A stretch of 64,000 nucleotides of DNA from Caproiciproducens galactitolivorans (GCF_004768785.1 NZ_SRMQ01000009.1:1-64000); one strand, 5' to 3'; positions 34,344 through 43,959 are shown, numbered from the stretch's first letter. Program-made: numbers and translations. The notes: a model not told the origin generated them from the letters alone.

Positions 34344-36098
34344 ATGAATAGGGAAAAGAATCCGGAAGGGAAAAAGAAGCGCTCTTTGAAAACAAATGTG
34401 TTATTTACGGTTATTTTCTTTTGGGTGCTGCCGCTTTTGGTTATTATCGGGATCGCGGGCGTCTACACCTCGGATCAGATCCGGAATCGGATGATGGAAA
34501 ATATTACAAATAGTGTCATCGCTTCTGCGGAAATCTGTGCGGCGCAGATTGATGCGTCGGTGAACGCTTCCTATGCCGCTACATATAATCCCGATATCTC
34601 CGATGCTTATTACCGTTATTTGAACCGGAAGATTATGAAATACAGTTCGGATGAGCTGTATGCCGATGTAACAAACTTTCTCAAAGTACAGTACGGCAAC
34701 AGCAGCCAGTTCGACATGACCGTCCTTTACTACGATGATGACCCCGATACGCTTTATTATACGTACAACGAGACGTCGGGGATGACCTTTGTCCAATATC
34801 AGAAATACCATACGGATGTTCATGAAAAGATCTGTGATTTTGCCAAATCGCTCGGAAACCGGGTTGGCTTTTACAGCATGGACGGAAAATATTATTTGGT
34901 ACGTAATCTGGTGAACAGTTATACGTTTGCGCCTTACGCGACGCTTGTTTTACAGTTGAATAAGGCAAATGTTTTTGGCAACCTGATGAATGTTGTGTAT
35001 GGAACGGATTCTACTGTTTGGATTGACGACAGCGCCATGCAGATAAAAGGTTCGCTGATTTCAAAGGTTGAATACGAGGCTGCGGTAAATTCCCCGAACC
35101 GGTATCCAGCGCTTATCACCGGTTCAAAAAAGATGAATATTGGAACGCTAAACTATGCCATCCGAATAAATTCCTCTGAAATTATGGCGTCTCTTGCGCA
35201 TTTTCAGTTGCTCCTGTTTTTGCTGTGCCTTTTGGTGCTCCCCCTTCTTTGCTGGGCTTATTACTTCTTTACCCGGAACGTAACCCGGCCGATTTCCAGA
35301 TTTCTGGAGATGTATCAAAAGCTGGGAAATGGAAATTTCGGTATCCATATGGAAGAAGATTTTCCGAACCGGGATTTTGAACATCTTTCCAAGGATTTTA
35401 ACCGGATGTCCGACCGCCTGAAAGCGCAGTTTGAACAGATTTATAATGATGAGCTGGCGCTGCGCGACGCAAAAATCATGGCACTCCAGGCCCAGATCAA
35501 TCCCTATTTTTTGAATAATACGTTGGAACTGATTAACTGGGAATCCCGCATGATCGGCAATGAGAAGATATCCAATATGATTAATGCGCTGGCAACGATG
35601 CTTAACGCCGCCATGTGCCGCAAGAACAGCCGCCTGATTCCGCTTTCCGAAGAAATGAAGTACGTAAATTCCTATCTGTATATCATTAAACAGCGGCTTG
35701 GAAGCAGGCTGACGGTAAAAATGGAAATTGACGAATCCCTGTTAACCTGTATGGTGCCCCGCCTGGTGATGCAGCCGATTCTTGAAAACGCCGTGGAGCA
35801 TGGGGTGGATTCCCAGAGAAACGGTGAAATCTTTATCCGGGTTTACCGGGTGGAAAATCAGCTTACCCTCGAGGTGGAAAACACGGGAATCATGACCGAA
35901 GACGACAAGCAGAAAATTGCCCGGCTGCTTACGGACGGCTACAATTCCCAGATTGAGCATTCCGGCAGCCTTGGTATTCACAATGTTTATCAGAGGCTGC
36001 ATATCCTTTACGGTTCGTATGGAAATCTGGAAATCAGCACAGCGGAAAACGGGAATACCGTTGCAAAAATAACACTTCCTGCGGAGCAAAAGTCCTAA
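34344..36098 (+). CDS. YesM-type sensor histidine kinase, phospho-acceptor His replaced by Tyr
   Basis: 584 residues. A transmembrane helix (~17-40), an extracytoplasmic sensor region, a second helix (~295-315), HAMP, His_kinase and HATPase domains follow in order. The kinase motif reads QINPYFLNNTLE where the family has QINPHFLYNTLE, so the phosphorylated histidine is a tyrosine here. The ATP-site boxes (QPILENAVEHG, GSLGIHN) are intact. With the AraC-type response regulator at 39614 it frames a sugar ABC transporter. ATG 34344 follows an AAAGGGGAA ribosome site. Confidence 0.87.
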   Translation: MNREKNPEGKKKRSLKTNVLFTVIFFWVLPLLVIIGIAGVYTSDQIRNRMMENITNSVIASAEICAAQIDASVNASYAATYNPDISDAYYRYLNRKIMKYSSDELYADVTNFLKVQYGNSSQFDMTVLYYDDDPDTLYYTYNETSGMTFVQYQKYHTDVHEKICDFAKSLGNRVGFYSMDGKYYLVRNLVNSYTFAPYATLVLQLNKANVFGNLMNVVYGTDSTVWIDDSAMQIKGSLISKVEYEAAVNSPNRYPALITGSKKMNIGTLNYAIRINSSEIMASLAHFQLLLFLLCLLVLPLLCWAYYFFTRNVTRPISRFLEMYQKLGNGNFGIHMEEDFPNRDFEHLSKDFNRMSDRLKAQFEQIYNDELALRDAKIMALQAQINPYFLNNTLELINWESRMIGNEKISNMINALATMLNAAMCRKNSRLIPLSEEMKYVNSYLYIIKQRLGSRLTVKMEIDESLLTCMVPRLVMQPILENAVEHGVDSQRNGEIFIRVYRVENQLTLEVENTGIMTEDDKQKIARLLTDGYNSQIEHSGSLGIHNVYQRLHILYGSYGNLEISTAENGNTVAKITLPAEQKS

Positions 36099-36220
36099 AA
36101 ATCATATAATGAACAATATTATACAACAAATGGCAAGTTCATATATTGTAATAGAATTGTGAAAAAGTTATGATATTTAGCAGAGGACGAATACAATATT
36201 TATACAGTATGGAGGAAAAT

Positions 36221-37612
36221 ATGAAAAGGATTTTAGCGATGGTTCTGTCAGTCTTAATGGCTGCGTCCGTATTTACAGCGTGCGGAAGCAGCAAGTCTGC
36301 CGCAACGGAATCAAAAAGCGATACGCCGTCCGCTGCGGCTGCCGGGAAAAAGGTTTCACTCGACGTAGTTACTTCCTACGGCGGAGACGACGGCAACAGG
36401 AAAAACTATGAAGCGGCGGTAAAAGCCTGGGAACAGAAAACCGGCAATACGATCAGGGACTCTTCCGGTACCGGCAACGAGGACTGGAAGGTCAAGGTAA
36501 TGAACAGCTTTGAAGTCGGTTCCGAACCTGACGTCCTCTTTTTCTTTAACGGAGCGGATTCCAATAAGCTGGTAAAAAACAAAAAGGTCGTCTCAATCGA
36601 CGAAATCCGCAAACAATATCCCGATTATGCGAAAAATATGAGGGAAGATATGCTGGGCGCTTCTCCTGTGGATGGCAAGAATTACAGCATACCTGTGAAC
36701 GGTTACTGGGAATCCATGTTTGTAAATACCAAGGTTCTGAAGGATTGCGGAATTACGGTTCCAATGGTGGGCTATACATACGACCAGTTCTTAAAGGACT
36801 GCGAAATCATTAAAAATAAGGGCTATACGCCGATTGCAGCCTCTCTTGCGGAAGTTCCGAATTACTGGTTCGAATTTTTAGCCTACAATTATATGAGCCC
36901 GACAACCTTTAACACCATGCCACAATCCATCACAGATGATGCCGGTAAGGCGTGGATTAACGGTTTAAATGACTTAAAGGAATTGTTTGAAAAAGGCTAT
37001 TTCCCCAAGAATACCAATTCCACAACCGATGCGGACACCAACAACCTGATGGCAAAAAATAAGGCGGCCTTCATGATTGACGGTTCCTGGAAAGTCGGCT
37101 GGTTTGAGGAAAATATGAAAGAGGATATGGACGGAGACGGGAAGCCGGATATCGAGAATATTGATGTTGTTTTCCCGCCGGTAAAGGGTTCCACAAGAGC
37201 TTCCACAGATTACATCGGGGGCATTTCCATGGGTTACTTTATTACCACCAAGGCTTGGAACAACCCTGAAAAGCGCGACGCCTGCGTGGATTTCGTTTCT
37301 CATATGACGCAGGACGATGTTGTTTCCACCTTCTGCGCCGCCGGTTCGATTTCCGCTTTGAAGAACGGTGTTATCTCTCCAAGCACGGCATCCCCTCTGG
37401 TAAAGAAGGTAAATGAGATGAACAAGAAGGTTACCGGAATTTCTGCCGCTGTTGAAGATTTGATGGATAACAAGAGCGTGCGCACTCCATTTTTTGCCGA
37501 CGTAAAAAATATGGTTACCGGTAAGCTGGATATTACGAAAGCCGTCGGCAATGTTATTGCCGCCCAGAAAGCTTTCCAAGCGCAGACCTCAAATTCTTCC
37601 GAGGCTTCCTGA
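36221..37612 (+). CDS. Carbohydrate ABC transporter substrate-binding lipoprotein
   Basis: 463 residues. Lipoprotein signal with lipobox FTAC (Cys21), then an extracellular solute-binding protein family 1 fold (e.g. SEPDVLFFFNGADSN, AFMIDGSWKVGWF). It captures an oligosaccharide for the two permeases downstream. ATG 36221 has GGAGG. The permease genes follow after an intrinsic terminator. No ATPase gene is present, so a shared MsmK-like ATPase elsewhere is likely. Confidence 0.9.
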   Translation: MKRILAMVLSVLMAASVFTACGSSKSAATESKSDTPSAAAAGKKVSLDVVTSYGGDDGNRKNYEAAVKAWEQKTGNTIRDSSGTGNEDWKVKVMNSFEVGSEPDVLFFFNGADSNKLVKNKKVVSIDEIRKQYPDYAKNMREDMLGASPVDGKNYSIPVNGYWESMFVNTKVLKDCGITVPMVGYTYDQFLKDCEIIKNKGYTPIAASLAEVPNYWFEFLAYNYMSPTTFNTMPQSITDDAGKAWINGLNDLKELFEKGYFPKNTNSTTDADTNNLMAKNKAAFMIDGSWKVGWFEENMKEDMDGDGKPDIENIDVVFPPVKGSTRASTDYIGGISMGYFITTKAWNNPEKRDACVDFVSHMTQDDVVSTFCAAGSISALKNGVISPSTASPLVKKVNEMNKKVTGISAAVEDLMDNKSVRTPFFADVKNMVTGKLDITKAVGNVIAAQKAFQAQTSNSSEAS

Positions 37613-37687
37613 GTCAATAAACGAAATCGGTTACGCAAATTTGCAGTATGATATGATAATTGACCTACCAAGAATTACACTGGATGA

Positions 37688-37718
37688 GCCGGGGAGAAAG
37701 CCTCTCCCCGGCTTTTTT
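37688..37718 (+). terminator. Intrinsic terminator inside the sugar ABC operon
   Basis: A 9-bp GC stem (37688-37696 with 37704-37712) followed by six T residues, between the binding-protein gene and the permeases. It likely lowers permease expression relative to the binding protein. Confidence 0.85.
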
Positions 37719-37734
37719 GAAAAGAGGCAGTCAC

Positions 37735-38631
37735 ATGAATGCAATGATATATCGAAAAAAGGGAGCACTATTTTTATTCCTGATCCCGTCCTTGCTTTTT
37801 ATGGCGGTTTTTTTGTATTACCCGTTTGTCATGAACGTTATTAACAGCTTTTTACATATTACCGCGTTGGGGGATAAGGCGCTCGGCGTCAATCAGCCCT
37901 GGTATGAAAATTACGTTAAGCTTTTTCAGGACCCGCTTATGGGCGTGGCCATGAAAAACACGTTTTTGATGATCCTTCTGACCATCGTTTTTCAGGTGGG
38001 CATCGCGCTAGTGCTGGCGCTTTTAGTCGACAACATTCGCTTTGGCACCCAGTTTTTCCGTACGGCGTTTTTTTTCCCGATCGTTATCTCCGCCTCCGCG
38101 CTCGGCCTGATGTTCAATCTGGTCTTTCTGTATGACGGTGGTATGATCAATCAGCTTTTGCAGGCCATTCACCTTCAGCAGGCCGACCTTCCGATTGATT
38201 GGAAGGATAAATCGCACGCGCTTGCCACCATGTTCATTCCGGTTTGCTGGCAGTACGTGGGTTTCTATTTCGTGATTCTCGCGACGGGCTTGAATAATAT
38301 TTCACAGGAGCTGTACGAAGCGGCTGAAATCGACGGTGCGACCAAAATGCAGCGCATAGGTTGCATCACTCTGCCTTTGCTTCGCAATACGCTTTGTACC
38401 TGCCTGGTTTTAGCCATTACCGGTGCGCTGAAAGTCTTTGATCTGCCATGGGTCATGTTCCCTTCCGGAATGCCGATGGATACCACATGGCTGACCGGCA
38501 CATATATGTACCAGCAGGCATGGAAACTGGGGGACGTAGACTACAGTTCAACAATTGCGATCGCAATTGTGGTTCTGGGAGTTGTCCTTTCTCAGGCCGC
38601 AAGCCGCATATTTAAAGAGAAAGAGTATTGA
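37735..38631 (+). CDS. Sugar ABC transporter permease, MalF-like
   Basis: 298 residues with six membrane helices and the coupling (EAA) loop EAAEIDGATKMQRIGCITLPLL. It forms the channel with the next gene product. ATG 37735 with AGAGG upstream is preferred to the longer open frame from 37660, which would run through the terminator. Confidence 0.9.
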   Translation: MNAMIYRKKGALFLFLIPSLLFMAVFLYYPFVMNVINSFLHITALGDKALGVNQPWYENYVKLFQDPLMGVAMKNTFLMILLTIVFQVGIALVLALLVDNIRFGTQFFRTAFFFPIVISASALGLMFNLVFLYDGGMINQLLQAIHLQQADLPIDWKDKSHALATMFIPVCWQYVGFYFVILATGLNNISQELYEAAEIDGATKMQRIGCITLPLLRNTLCTCLVLAITGALKVFDLPWVMFPSGMPMDTTWLTGTYMYQQAWKLGDVDYSSTIAIAIVVLGVVLSQAASRIFKEKEY

Positions 38632-38644
38632 AAGGAAGGAACCA

Positions 38645-39517
38645 ATGACTGCTCTGTCGAAACGGAAAAGCCCGGTCAGCGTCAGTAAGATCATTGTTTA
38701 TCTGGTACTGATCGTGTGGTCGCTGACCACAATTTACCCCTTTATCTGGGTTATAATGAACTCATTCAAGAAAAATGCCTATATTCAGCAAAGCTCGTTT
38801 ACCCTACCGGTTGGGAAAAGGTTCACGATGCAAAACTTTCAAACGGCTTTTGAGCGCATTGATATTGGAAGCGCCTATCTGAACAGCCTGCTGATTTCCA
38901 TAGCGGTAACCATACTGGTGATTATTCTGGCCGGCCTCAGCGCCTTTGCGCTTGCCCGCTACCAGTTCCGGGGCAAAAAAATACTGGAAAGCCTGATTGT
39001 TGCCAGCATGATGTTCCCTGTTTTCGCTACCATTATTCCGGTATTCCGTATGGAATACCGGTGGGGAATCGTTAATAATGACAACAATCTGATTTCCCTG
39101 CTGAGCGTAATCCTTCCACAGGTTGCCGGGAACCTTTCCTTTGCCATTATTGTACTGCGCGGATATATTCAAGGGCTTCCCATTGAATTGGAAGAGTCGG
39201 CTTTTCTGGAAGGCTGCAATGTGGTTCAGATTTTCACGAAGATTATTTTGCCGGTTGCAAAGCCATCCTTCGCTACGGTTTCCATCTTTACGTTCCTCTG
39301 GTCTTATAACGACCTGTTTACGCAGATGTTCTTTTTGGATCGCCCCGGAACCCGCACGATCACGCTCCTGCTCAGCCAGATTACGTCCCAGGCTGGAACA
39401 AACTATGGATTTATGAATGCTTCGGTCATTTTGGTTGTTATTCCGGTTTTGATTATTTACATCTTGCTACAGAAAAACATTATAAAGGGAATGACGATAG
39501 GTGCTGTGAAAGGCTGA
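38645..39517 (+). CDS. Sugar ABC transporter permease, MalG-like
   Basis: 290 residues, six membrane helices, coupling loop EESAFLEGCNVVQIFTKIILP. ATG 38645 follows AAGGAAGG, 13 bp after the first permease. It belongs to the CUT1-type transporter unit together with 36221-38631. Confidence 0.9.
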   Translation: MTALSKRKSPVSVSKIIVYLVLIVWSLTTIYPFIWVIMNSFKKNAYIQQSSFTLPVGKRFTMQNFQTAFERIDIGSAYLNSLLISIAVTILVIILAGLSAFALARYQFRGKKILESLIVASMMFPVFATIIPVFRMEYRWGIVNNDNNLISLLSVILPQVAGNLSFAIIVLRGYIQGLPIELEESAFLEGCNVVQIFTKIILPVAKPSFATVSIFTFLWSYNDLFTQMFFLDRPGTRTITLLLSQITSQAGTNYGFMNASVILVVIPVLIIYILLQKNIIKGMTIGAVKG

Positions 39518-39613
39518 TTTATAGCGGAAACAGCTTTAAAAATACATCTTTTCTTCCTCTGCCCGTATGCGCACGGACATAGTAGCCTTTAGGTTTTTAC
39601 AGAACGGGAGGTT

Positions 39614-40393
39614 ATGGATTTGTATGACGTAATTCTCGTGGATGATGAATTGGTTATCGTGGAAGGACTGAAAAAAGTCGTAAACTGGAAAAAATACGGG
39701 TGCAGAGTGGTTGCAACTGCGGACGACGCAACCACGGGCGCGCAGAAAATCCGGAAATTCAAGCCGGATATCCTGTTTACGGATATCCGCATGGCGCATA
39801 TAGATGGATTGACAATGCTTGCCGGGGTAAAAAGCGAATTCCCCAATATGCAGATTGCGGTGCTAACCGGATATCGTGATTTCGAATACGCGCAAAAGGC
39901 AATTCAACTGGGGGTCACCCGCTTTTTACTGAAGCCCTCGCAAATGGATGAAATTAACGAAACGCTGGAAGTGATGACGGCGAGGCTGGATCAGTTGTAT
40001 TCGGATTCCGTTGTAAAAATGGATTTTTCCCCGGTGGATTCGGACGGAGAATCCGGCAATATGGTTGTGAGCGCGGCGCTCCAGTATATGAAAGAACATT
40101 ATACGGAAAAAATAAAGCTGACCGACGTTGCAGATAAAGCTTATGTAAGTCAGTGGCATCTAAGCAAGCTGCTGAATAAATATACGCATCAGAGCTTTAA
40201 TGACCTGTTGAATCAGATGCGGATTGAAAAAGCGAAGGAGCTTCTTTGCGACCCTTCCCTGAAAGTACATGAAATCGGCGACTATTTAGCGTTTAATGAT
40301 GTAACGCATTTTTCAAAGACTTTTAAAAAATTTGTACATTGCACACCGCTTGAATATCGGAATTCCGGCTGTGGGAACCGGTCTCCGGCATAG
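39614..40393 (+). CDS. AraC-type (YesN-like) response regulator
   Basis: 259 residues. The receiver domain has DDE (10-12), phospho-acceptor D57 in LFTDIRM and the conserved Lys in LLKPSQ. A C-terminal double helix-turn-helix follows (LTDVADKAYVSQWHLSKLLN; EIGDYLAFNDVTHFSKTFKK). It is the natural partner of the kinase at 34344 and probably activates the transporter and GH9 gene. RBS GGGAGG. Confidence 0.92.
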   Translation: MDLYDVILVDDELVIVEGLKKVVNWKKYGCRVVATADDATTGAQKIRKFKPDILFTDIRMAHIDGLTMLAGVKSEFPNMQIAVLTGYRDFEYAQKAIQLGVTRFLLKPSQMDEINETLEVMTARLDQLYSDSVVKMDFSPVDSDGESGNMVVSAALQYMKEHYTEKIKLTDVADKAYVSQWHLSKLLNKYTHQSFNDLLNQMRIEKAKELLCDPSLKVHEIGDYLAFNDVTHFSKTFKKFVHCTPLEYRNSGCGNRSPA

Positions 40394-40495
40394 TCCGGCA
40401 AGGCGGTGGGGAAAGGGGAGGATTCCGCCCTTTTGCGGCACAGCGGTTTCCCCTTCCAAAGTGCGCCGGAAATTTTATTTGGAAAGGGTAATTCA

Positions 40496-42256
40496 ATGAA
40501 AATACTGACGAATCATCTCGGTTATGAAACGGCGGACTATAAAAAAGCGGTATATCAGGGAAAGGAAGGTGACGGCGCGGAACGCTTTTCGCTGGTGGAT
40601 GAAAGCAGCGGCGAAACGGTTTTTTCCGGAACCGCGCTGTATGCGGGCCCGGTAGGACGCTGGAATACAGGCAGCTACTGGACGATGGATTTTTCCCCAG
40701 TTCAAAAGCCGGGAACATATGTTGTTGAATTGGAAACGAACCGCGGGAAGGTTCGATCCTTCCCGTTTGAAATTGCGGTGTGCCAGCACAGCATGCGCAT
40801 GCTGAATGCAGTGACGTATTATTTTAAAGCGCAGCGCTCAACCGGCGAATGGCTGGAGGAGGATCGCTGCCTGCCTTTTTATGGAGAGCGCGAGGGGGTG
40901 TGGGACGTTCACGGAGGTTGGTTCGACGCGACCGGCGATTGCGGTATCCGAATGTCGCACTTATCCCACAGCACGACCCACAATCCCCAGCAGTTGGGGT
41001 GGAGCGCCTATGTTTTCTTACAGGCGGCAGATTTGTTGATGAAGTCCGGAAATAAGAATTATTCCATACTGGAGCGGCGTATGCTGGATGAAGGCACTTT
41101 CGGTGCGGATTTTATTATGCGCATGCAGGCGCCGTCGGGGTCGTTTTTTACCGCAATCCTGCGTAGCGATTCATTCGGATGCGTGCATGGAAACCGCGGG
41201 ATCGGATTCGAATACCATCACTCCAGCAATCAGTTTTCAGAAAAAGCGGAAACCGCGGACGAAGAAACCATAGGCGATGAAAATTACGAAGTCAGCTTCC
41301 GTTCAGGAGGGGGAATGTGTATTGCGGCGTTGGCGGCGGCGTCCCGCCATTATTACCCCGGTACGGATTTTACACAGGGTCAGTATATTGCCGCGGCGAA
41401 ACGCGCATGGGACACCCTGTACCATAATAACGAACGTTATACAAATGATGGCCAATGGAATTTGATTGACGAATACTGCGCGCTGTTTGCCGCGACGGAG
41501 TTGTATAAGGCAACACGCGAATATGCGTATCTTGTCCGGGCGGAGGAAATGGCCGGTCGCATTATGAACCGCATGCTCCCCCTTGGGGATGCTTTGGCAT
41601 GGTTTGAGGTCCTGCCCGGAGAGCCGTTTTATTCGGCTACCGATGAGGGAATGCCGGTACTTGCGCTTCTTGCCTTTGCGGAAATTGAACCGGATGCGCG
41701 AGAGAAAGTGCGGGCGGAGGCATCTGCTGAAAAGGCGATGCGCTGGTGCCTGCACATGGCCTCCCAGTGTGTGAACCCGTTCGGCTATCCCCGGTATCAG
41801 CACCGTGACGCCGACGGGAGGATTGTTAATCGTTTTTTCTACTGCCATGAATCCTCGGCAAAGCCGTGGTGGCAGGGCGACAACGCAAGGCTGGCTTCCC
41901 TTTCCAGCGCAGCCCGCGCCGTTGCGGAACGTACTTCCGACCGGCAGCTTCAAGAGGATTTGCTGCGCTTTGCGCAGGATCAGCTGAACTGGATTATGGG
42001 GTGCAATCCGTTTGACGCTTGTATGATTGAAGGCTACGGCCGCAACAATATACAGTATTTCTTTAAAGGACGCTACGATTTTATGAACTGCCCGGGCGGC
42101 ATTTGCAACGGTATTACCAGTGCTTTGCACGACGAGGAAGGAATCGCCTTTATCCGTAAGCCGACAGATGAAATAGATGATAACTGGCGCTGGGCGGAGC
42201 AATGGATTCCGCATGCGAGCTGGTTTCTGTTGGCCAATGCGTTAAAGAAGCGATAA
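40496..42256 (+). CDS. Intracellular glycoside hydrolase family 9 enzyme
   Basis: 586 residues without a signal peptide. An N-terminal Ig-like (CelD_N) domain (~1-95) precedes an (alpha/alpha)6 barrel. The catalytic acid pair D144/D148 is in GGWFDATGDCG and the acid-base Glu is probably in WRWAEQWIPHASW near the C terminus. GH9 members without secretion signals act on imported oligosaccharides such as cellodextrins or chitooligosaccharides. The adjacent transporter and regulator fit this. Start ATG 40496 follows GGAAAGGG. Confidence 0.87.
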   Translation: MKILTNHLGYETADYKKAVYQGKEGDGAERFSLVDESSGETVFSGTALYAGPVGRWNTGSYWTMDFSPVQKPGTYVVELETNRGKVRSFPFEIAVCQHSMRMLNAVTYYFKAQRSTGEWLEEDRCLPFYGEREGVWDVHGGWFDATGDCGIRMSHLSHSTTHNPQQLGWSAYVFLQAADLLMKSGNKNYSILERRMLDEGTFGADFIMRMQAPSGSFFTAILRSDSFGCVHGNRGIGFEYHHSSNQFSEKAETADEETIGDENYEVSFRSGGGMCIAALAAASRHYYPGTDFTQGQYIAAAKRAWDTLYHNNERYTNDGQWNLIDEYCALFAATELYKATREYAYLVRAEEMAGRIMNRMLPLGDALAWFEVLPGEPFYSATDEGMPVLALLAFAEIEPDAREKVRAEASAEKAMRWCLHMASQCVNPFGYPRYQHRDADGRIVNRFFYCHESSAKPWWQGDNARLASLSSAARAVAERTSDRQLQEDLLRFAQDQLNWIMGCNPFDACMIEGYGRNNIQYFFKGRYDFMNCPGGICNGITSALHDEEGIAFIRKPTDEIDDNWRWAEQWIPHASWFLLANALKKR

Positions 42257-42422
42257 AACTTGAAACCATAGAAAGGGGGGAGGCAATCGAGGTTGAATCT
42301 GAACCGTTTCCTGTTTTTCTGTAGGGGAGGCGAGAATCAGAAAGGAGGGACTCTCCGTGAGCCTCATTTCCCGGCCTATGACGACCGGACAAATCCAATA
42401 AAATAAAATAAGCTTATGCCGA

Positions 42423-42459
42423 AAAAGCCTGAATGACCATGAGAATCATTCAGGCTTTT
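42423..42459. terminator. Terminator after the GH9 gene
   Basis: A 14-bp perfect stem (42423-42436 with 42446-42459) with A-rich and T-rich ends; works on either strand. Between it and the GH9 gene (42257-42422) lies purine-rich DNA without a gene. Confidence 0.85.
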
Positions 42460-42604
42460 CAACCGCTGGTTAATGGGAAATTCGCATTTTTAATTTCGTA
42501 ACACATTTTTCTTATTACCTTTATAATATCTTCATTTTAATATCATAATTCCTTTGTATACTAAAATCAATCCAAGGGGATAACCGAAATACTGAAATAA
42601 ATTA

Positions 42605-42654
42605 CTGCTATCAGCCTATGGCCCAGGACGGAATACCGAACCATAGGCCGGCAG
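42605..42654 (+). ncRNA. Unassigned structured element
   Basis: Nested stems: CTGC/GCAG (42605-42608 with 42651-42654), an 8-bp GCCTATGG/CCATAGGC (42614-42621 with 42641-42648) and an inner CGG-AATA-CCG hairpin (42629-42638). It lies alone in an AT-rich 330-bp interval and is followed 60 bp later by an intrinsic terminator. It could be a small RNA or leader. No known riboswitch core recognised. Confidence 0.4.
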
Positions 42655-42715
42655 ACCAAAAAACTTCCTTTTCAAGGATTTAATATATAACTTTTTTTCA
42701 TACCCCTCCCAATTG

Positions 42716-42747
42716 AAAGTGCTGTCAGCGTTTTGACGGCACTTTTT
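42716..42747 (+). terminator. Terminator before the LRR gene promoter
   Basis: A 12-bp stem with one G-T pair (42716-42727 with 42734-42745) followed by TTTTT. It ends any transcript that comes through the structured element, just before a new promoter. Confidence 0.8.
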
Positions 42748-42751
42748 AATA

Positions 42752-42780
42752 TTGAAAAAACAGAATAAACGGCGTATAAT
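42752..42780 (+). promoter_or_regulatory. Promoter of the LRR surface protein gene
   Basis: TTGAAA (42752-42757), 17-bp spacer, TATAAT (42775-42780), 56 bp before the start codon. Confidence 0.8.
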
Positions 42781-42836
42781 AAAAATTACCAATTCTTTAC
42801 GGATATTATTCTATGGAAATAGAAGGAGGAGTAAAA

Positions 42837-43787
42837 TTGATTCGATTACGGATGAAAAAGGTGCTGTCCCTTTTTCTTCTTATGACTATTCTGACGGGAG
42901 TTGTGCAGTATAGCGGCACAGCGGTTGCTTCGGCTGCAAAATCGGATTTCACCATCGTCCGCGGCGTGCTTACCAAATACAATGGTTCAGCGCCGACGGT
43001 CACCATCCCCAATACGGTTACTGCGATTGGCGACTATGCTTTTAAGGAACATACGGAAATGACCGCCGTCAAAATTCCGAACACAGTTACTTCTATTGGG
43101 AAATATGCCTTTCAGGAATGCTCTTCCTTAAAGAAAATCGTAATTCCCGACAGCGTTGAGTCGATCGGGATTTATGCGTTTGACCAATGTAGGGACTTAA
43201 AAAAAGTAACGCTTTCCAATAAGCTGACAAGCATCGGCGTCCATACATTCAGCGAGTGCGAAAGCCTTATGCAGATTACCATTCCCGACGACGTAACTTC
43301 CATTGGAAATTATGCGTTCAGCGACTGCACGGAATTAAAGGACATTACCATTTCAAGCTCGGTAAAATCGGTGGGAAAATATGCGTTCGACGGCTGTAGT
43401 GGTCTGACGATCAACGGCTACACAGATTCTTACATCCAGACTTATGCAGAGAAAAATAAAATCCCCTTTAAATCCATTGGCAATGGTACGCTTACCTTGG
43501 ATACGAGGAGCTTGGTGTTCGCGCCCAGAAGCACTTATACAATCGGCGCGAATCTGGTTGGCTCCAATGTCTATGTCCGTGCGGCTTCCAACAACGGCAA
43601 GGTCGTTAAGGTTACAAAGATAAGCAACAAGACCTTCCAGTTAACCGCGCTGAAGGCCGGAAAGTCCGACATTGTTTTTACCGTTTATAAGAAGAATAAA
43701 CCGATTGCTTCCACAAGCGTAAAGGTTGAAGCGAAATTCAAAGCGGAGACGCGCGGAAATTCTTCCCGGAAAACAATTAAGTTTTAG
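42837..43787 (+). CDS. Secreted BspA-type leucine-rich repeat protein
   Basis: 316 residues from TTG 42837, set by AAGGAGGA six bases upstream. A signal peptide is followed by six LRR_5 repeats of about 23 residues (pattern IPxxVTSIGxYAFxxCxxL, ~45-180) and a C-terminal beta-rich Ig-like region. BspA-type LRR proteins are adhesins or binding proteins. It lacks a sortase motif. It has its own promoter and terminator, so it is monocistronic. Confidence 0.85.
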   Translation: MIRLRMKKVLSLFLLMTILTGVVQYSGTAVASAAKSDFTIVRGVLTKYNGSAPTVTIPNTVTAIGDYAFKEHTEMTAVKIPNTVTSIGKYAFQECSSLKKIVIPDSVESIGIYAFDQCRDLKKVTLSNKLTSIGVHTFSECESLMQITIPDDVTSIGNYAFSDCTELKDITISSSVKSVGKYAFDGCSGLTINGYTDSYIQTYAEKNKIPFKSIGNGTLTLDTRSLVFAPRSTYTIGANLVGSNVYVRAASNNGKVVKVTKISNKTFQLTALKAGKSDIVFTVYKKNKPIASTSVKVEAKFKAETRGNSSRKTIKF

Positions 43788-43808
43788 CATCTAAATTTAC
43801 AGATAGAG

Positions 43809-43832
43809 CCCGCAAGCAAATTGCGGGTTTTT
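43809..43832 (+). terminator. Terminator after the LRR gene
   Basis: 7-bp stem CCCGCAA/TTGCGGG (43809-43815 with 43821-43827) followed by TTTTT. Confidence 0.8.
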
Positions 43833-43916
43833 GTCATAATCGAATCTTGTTTCCCTGTTGTGAAAAAATAATTTTTTAACTATTTTATAAATTTTCACAC
43901 AACACTCACATTTTCA

Positions 43917-43925
43917 TGGTATAAT
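43917..43925 (+). promoter_or_regulatory. Extended -10 of the transglutaminase-like gene
   Basis: TGG-TATAAT, 34 bp before the start codon; the -35 region is poor, as is common with a TGN motif. Confidence 0.55.
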
Positions 43926-43959
43926 GTGTGCGCATAAAACAACCGGGAGGAAATGGAAA

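Noticed and set aside
41303-42214. 303-codon open frame on the minus strand
   Set aside because: Shadow of the GH9 gene, without a start signal or domain.
42257-42422. Riboswitch or gene in the purine-rich DNA after the GH9 gene
   Set aside because: Some complementarity (GAGGC/GCCTC) exists but there is no consistent fold and a terminator follows directly; likely untranslated 3' sequence.
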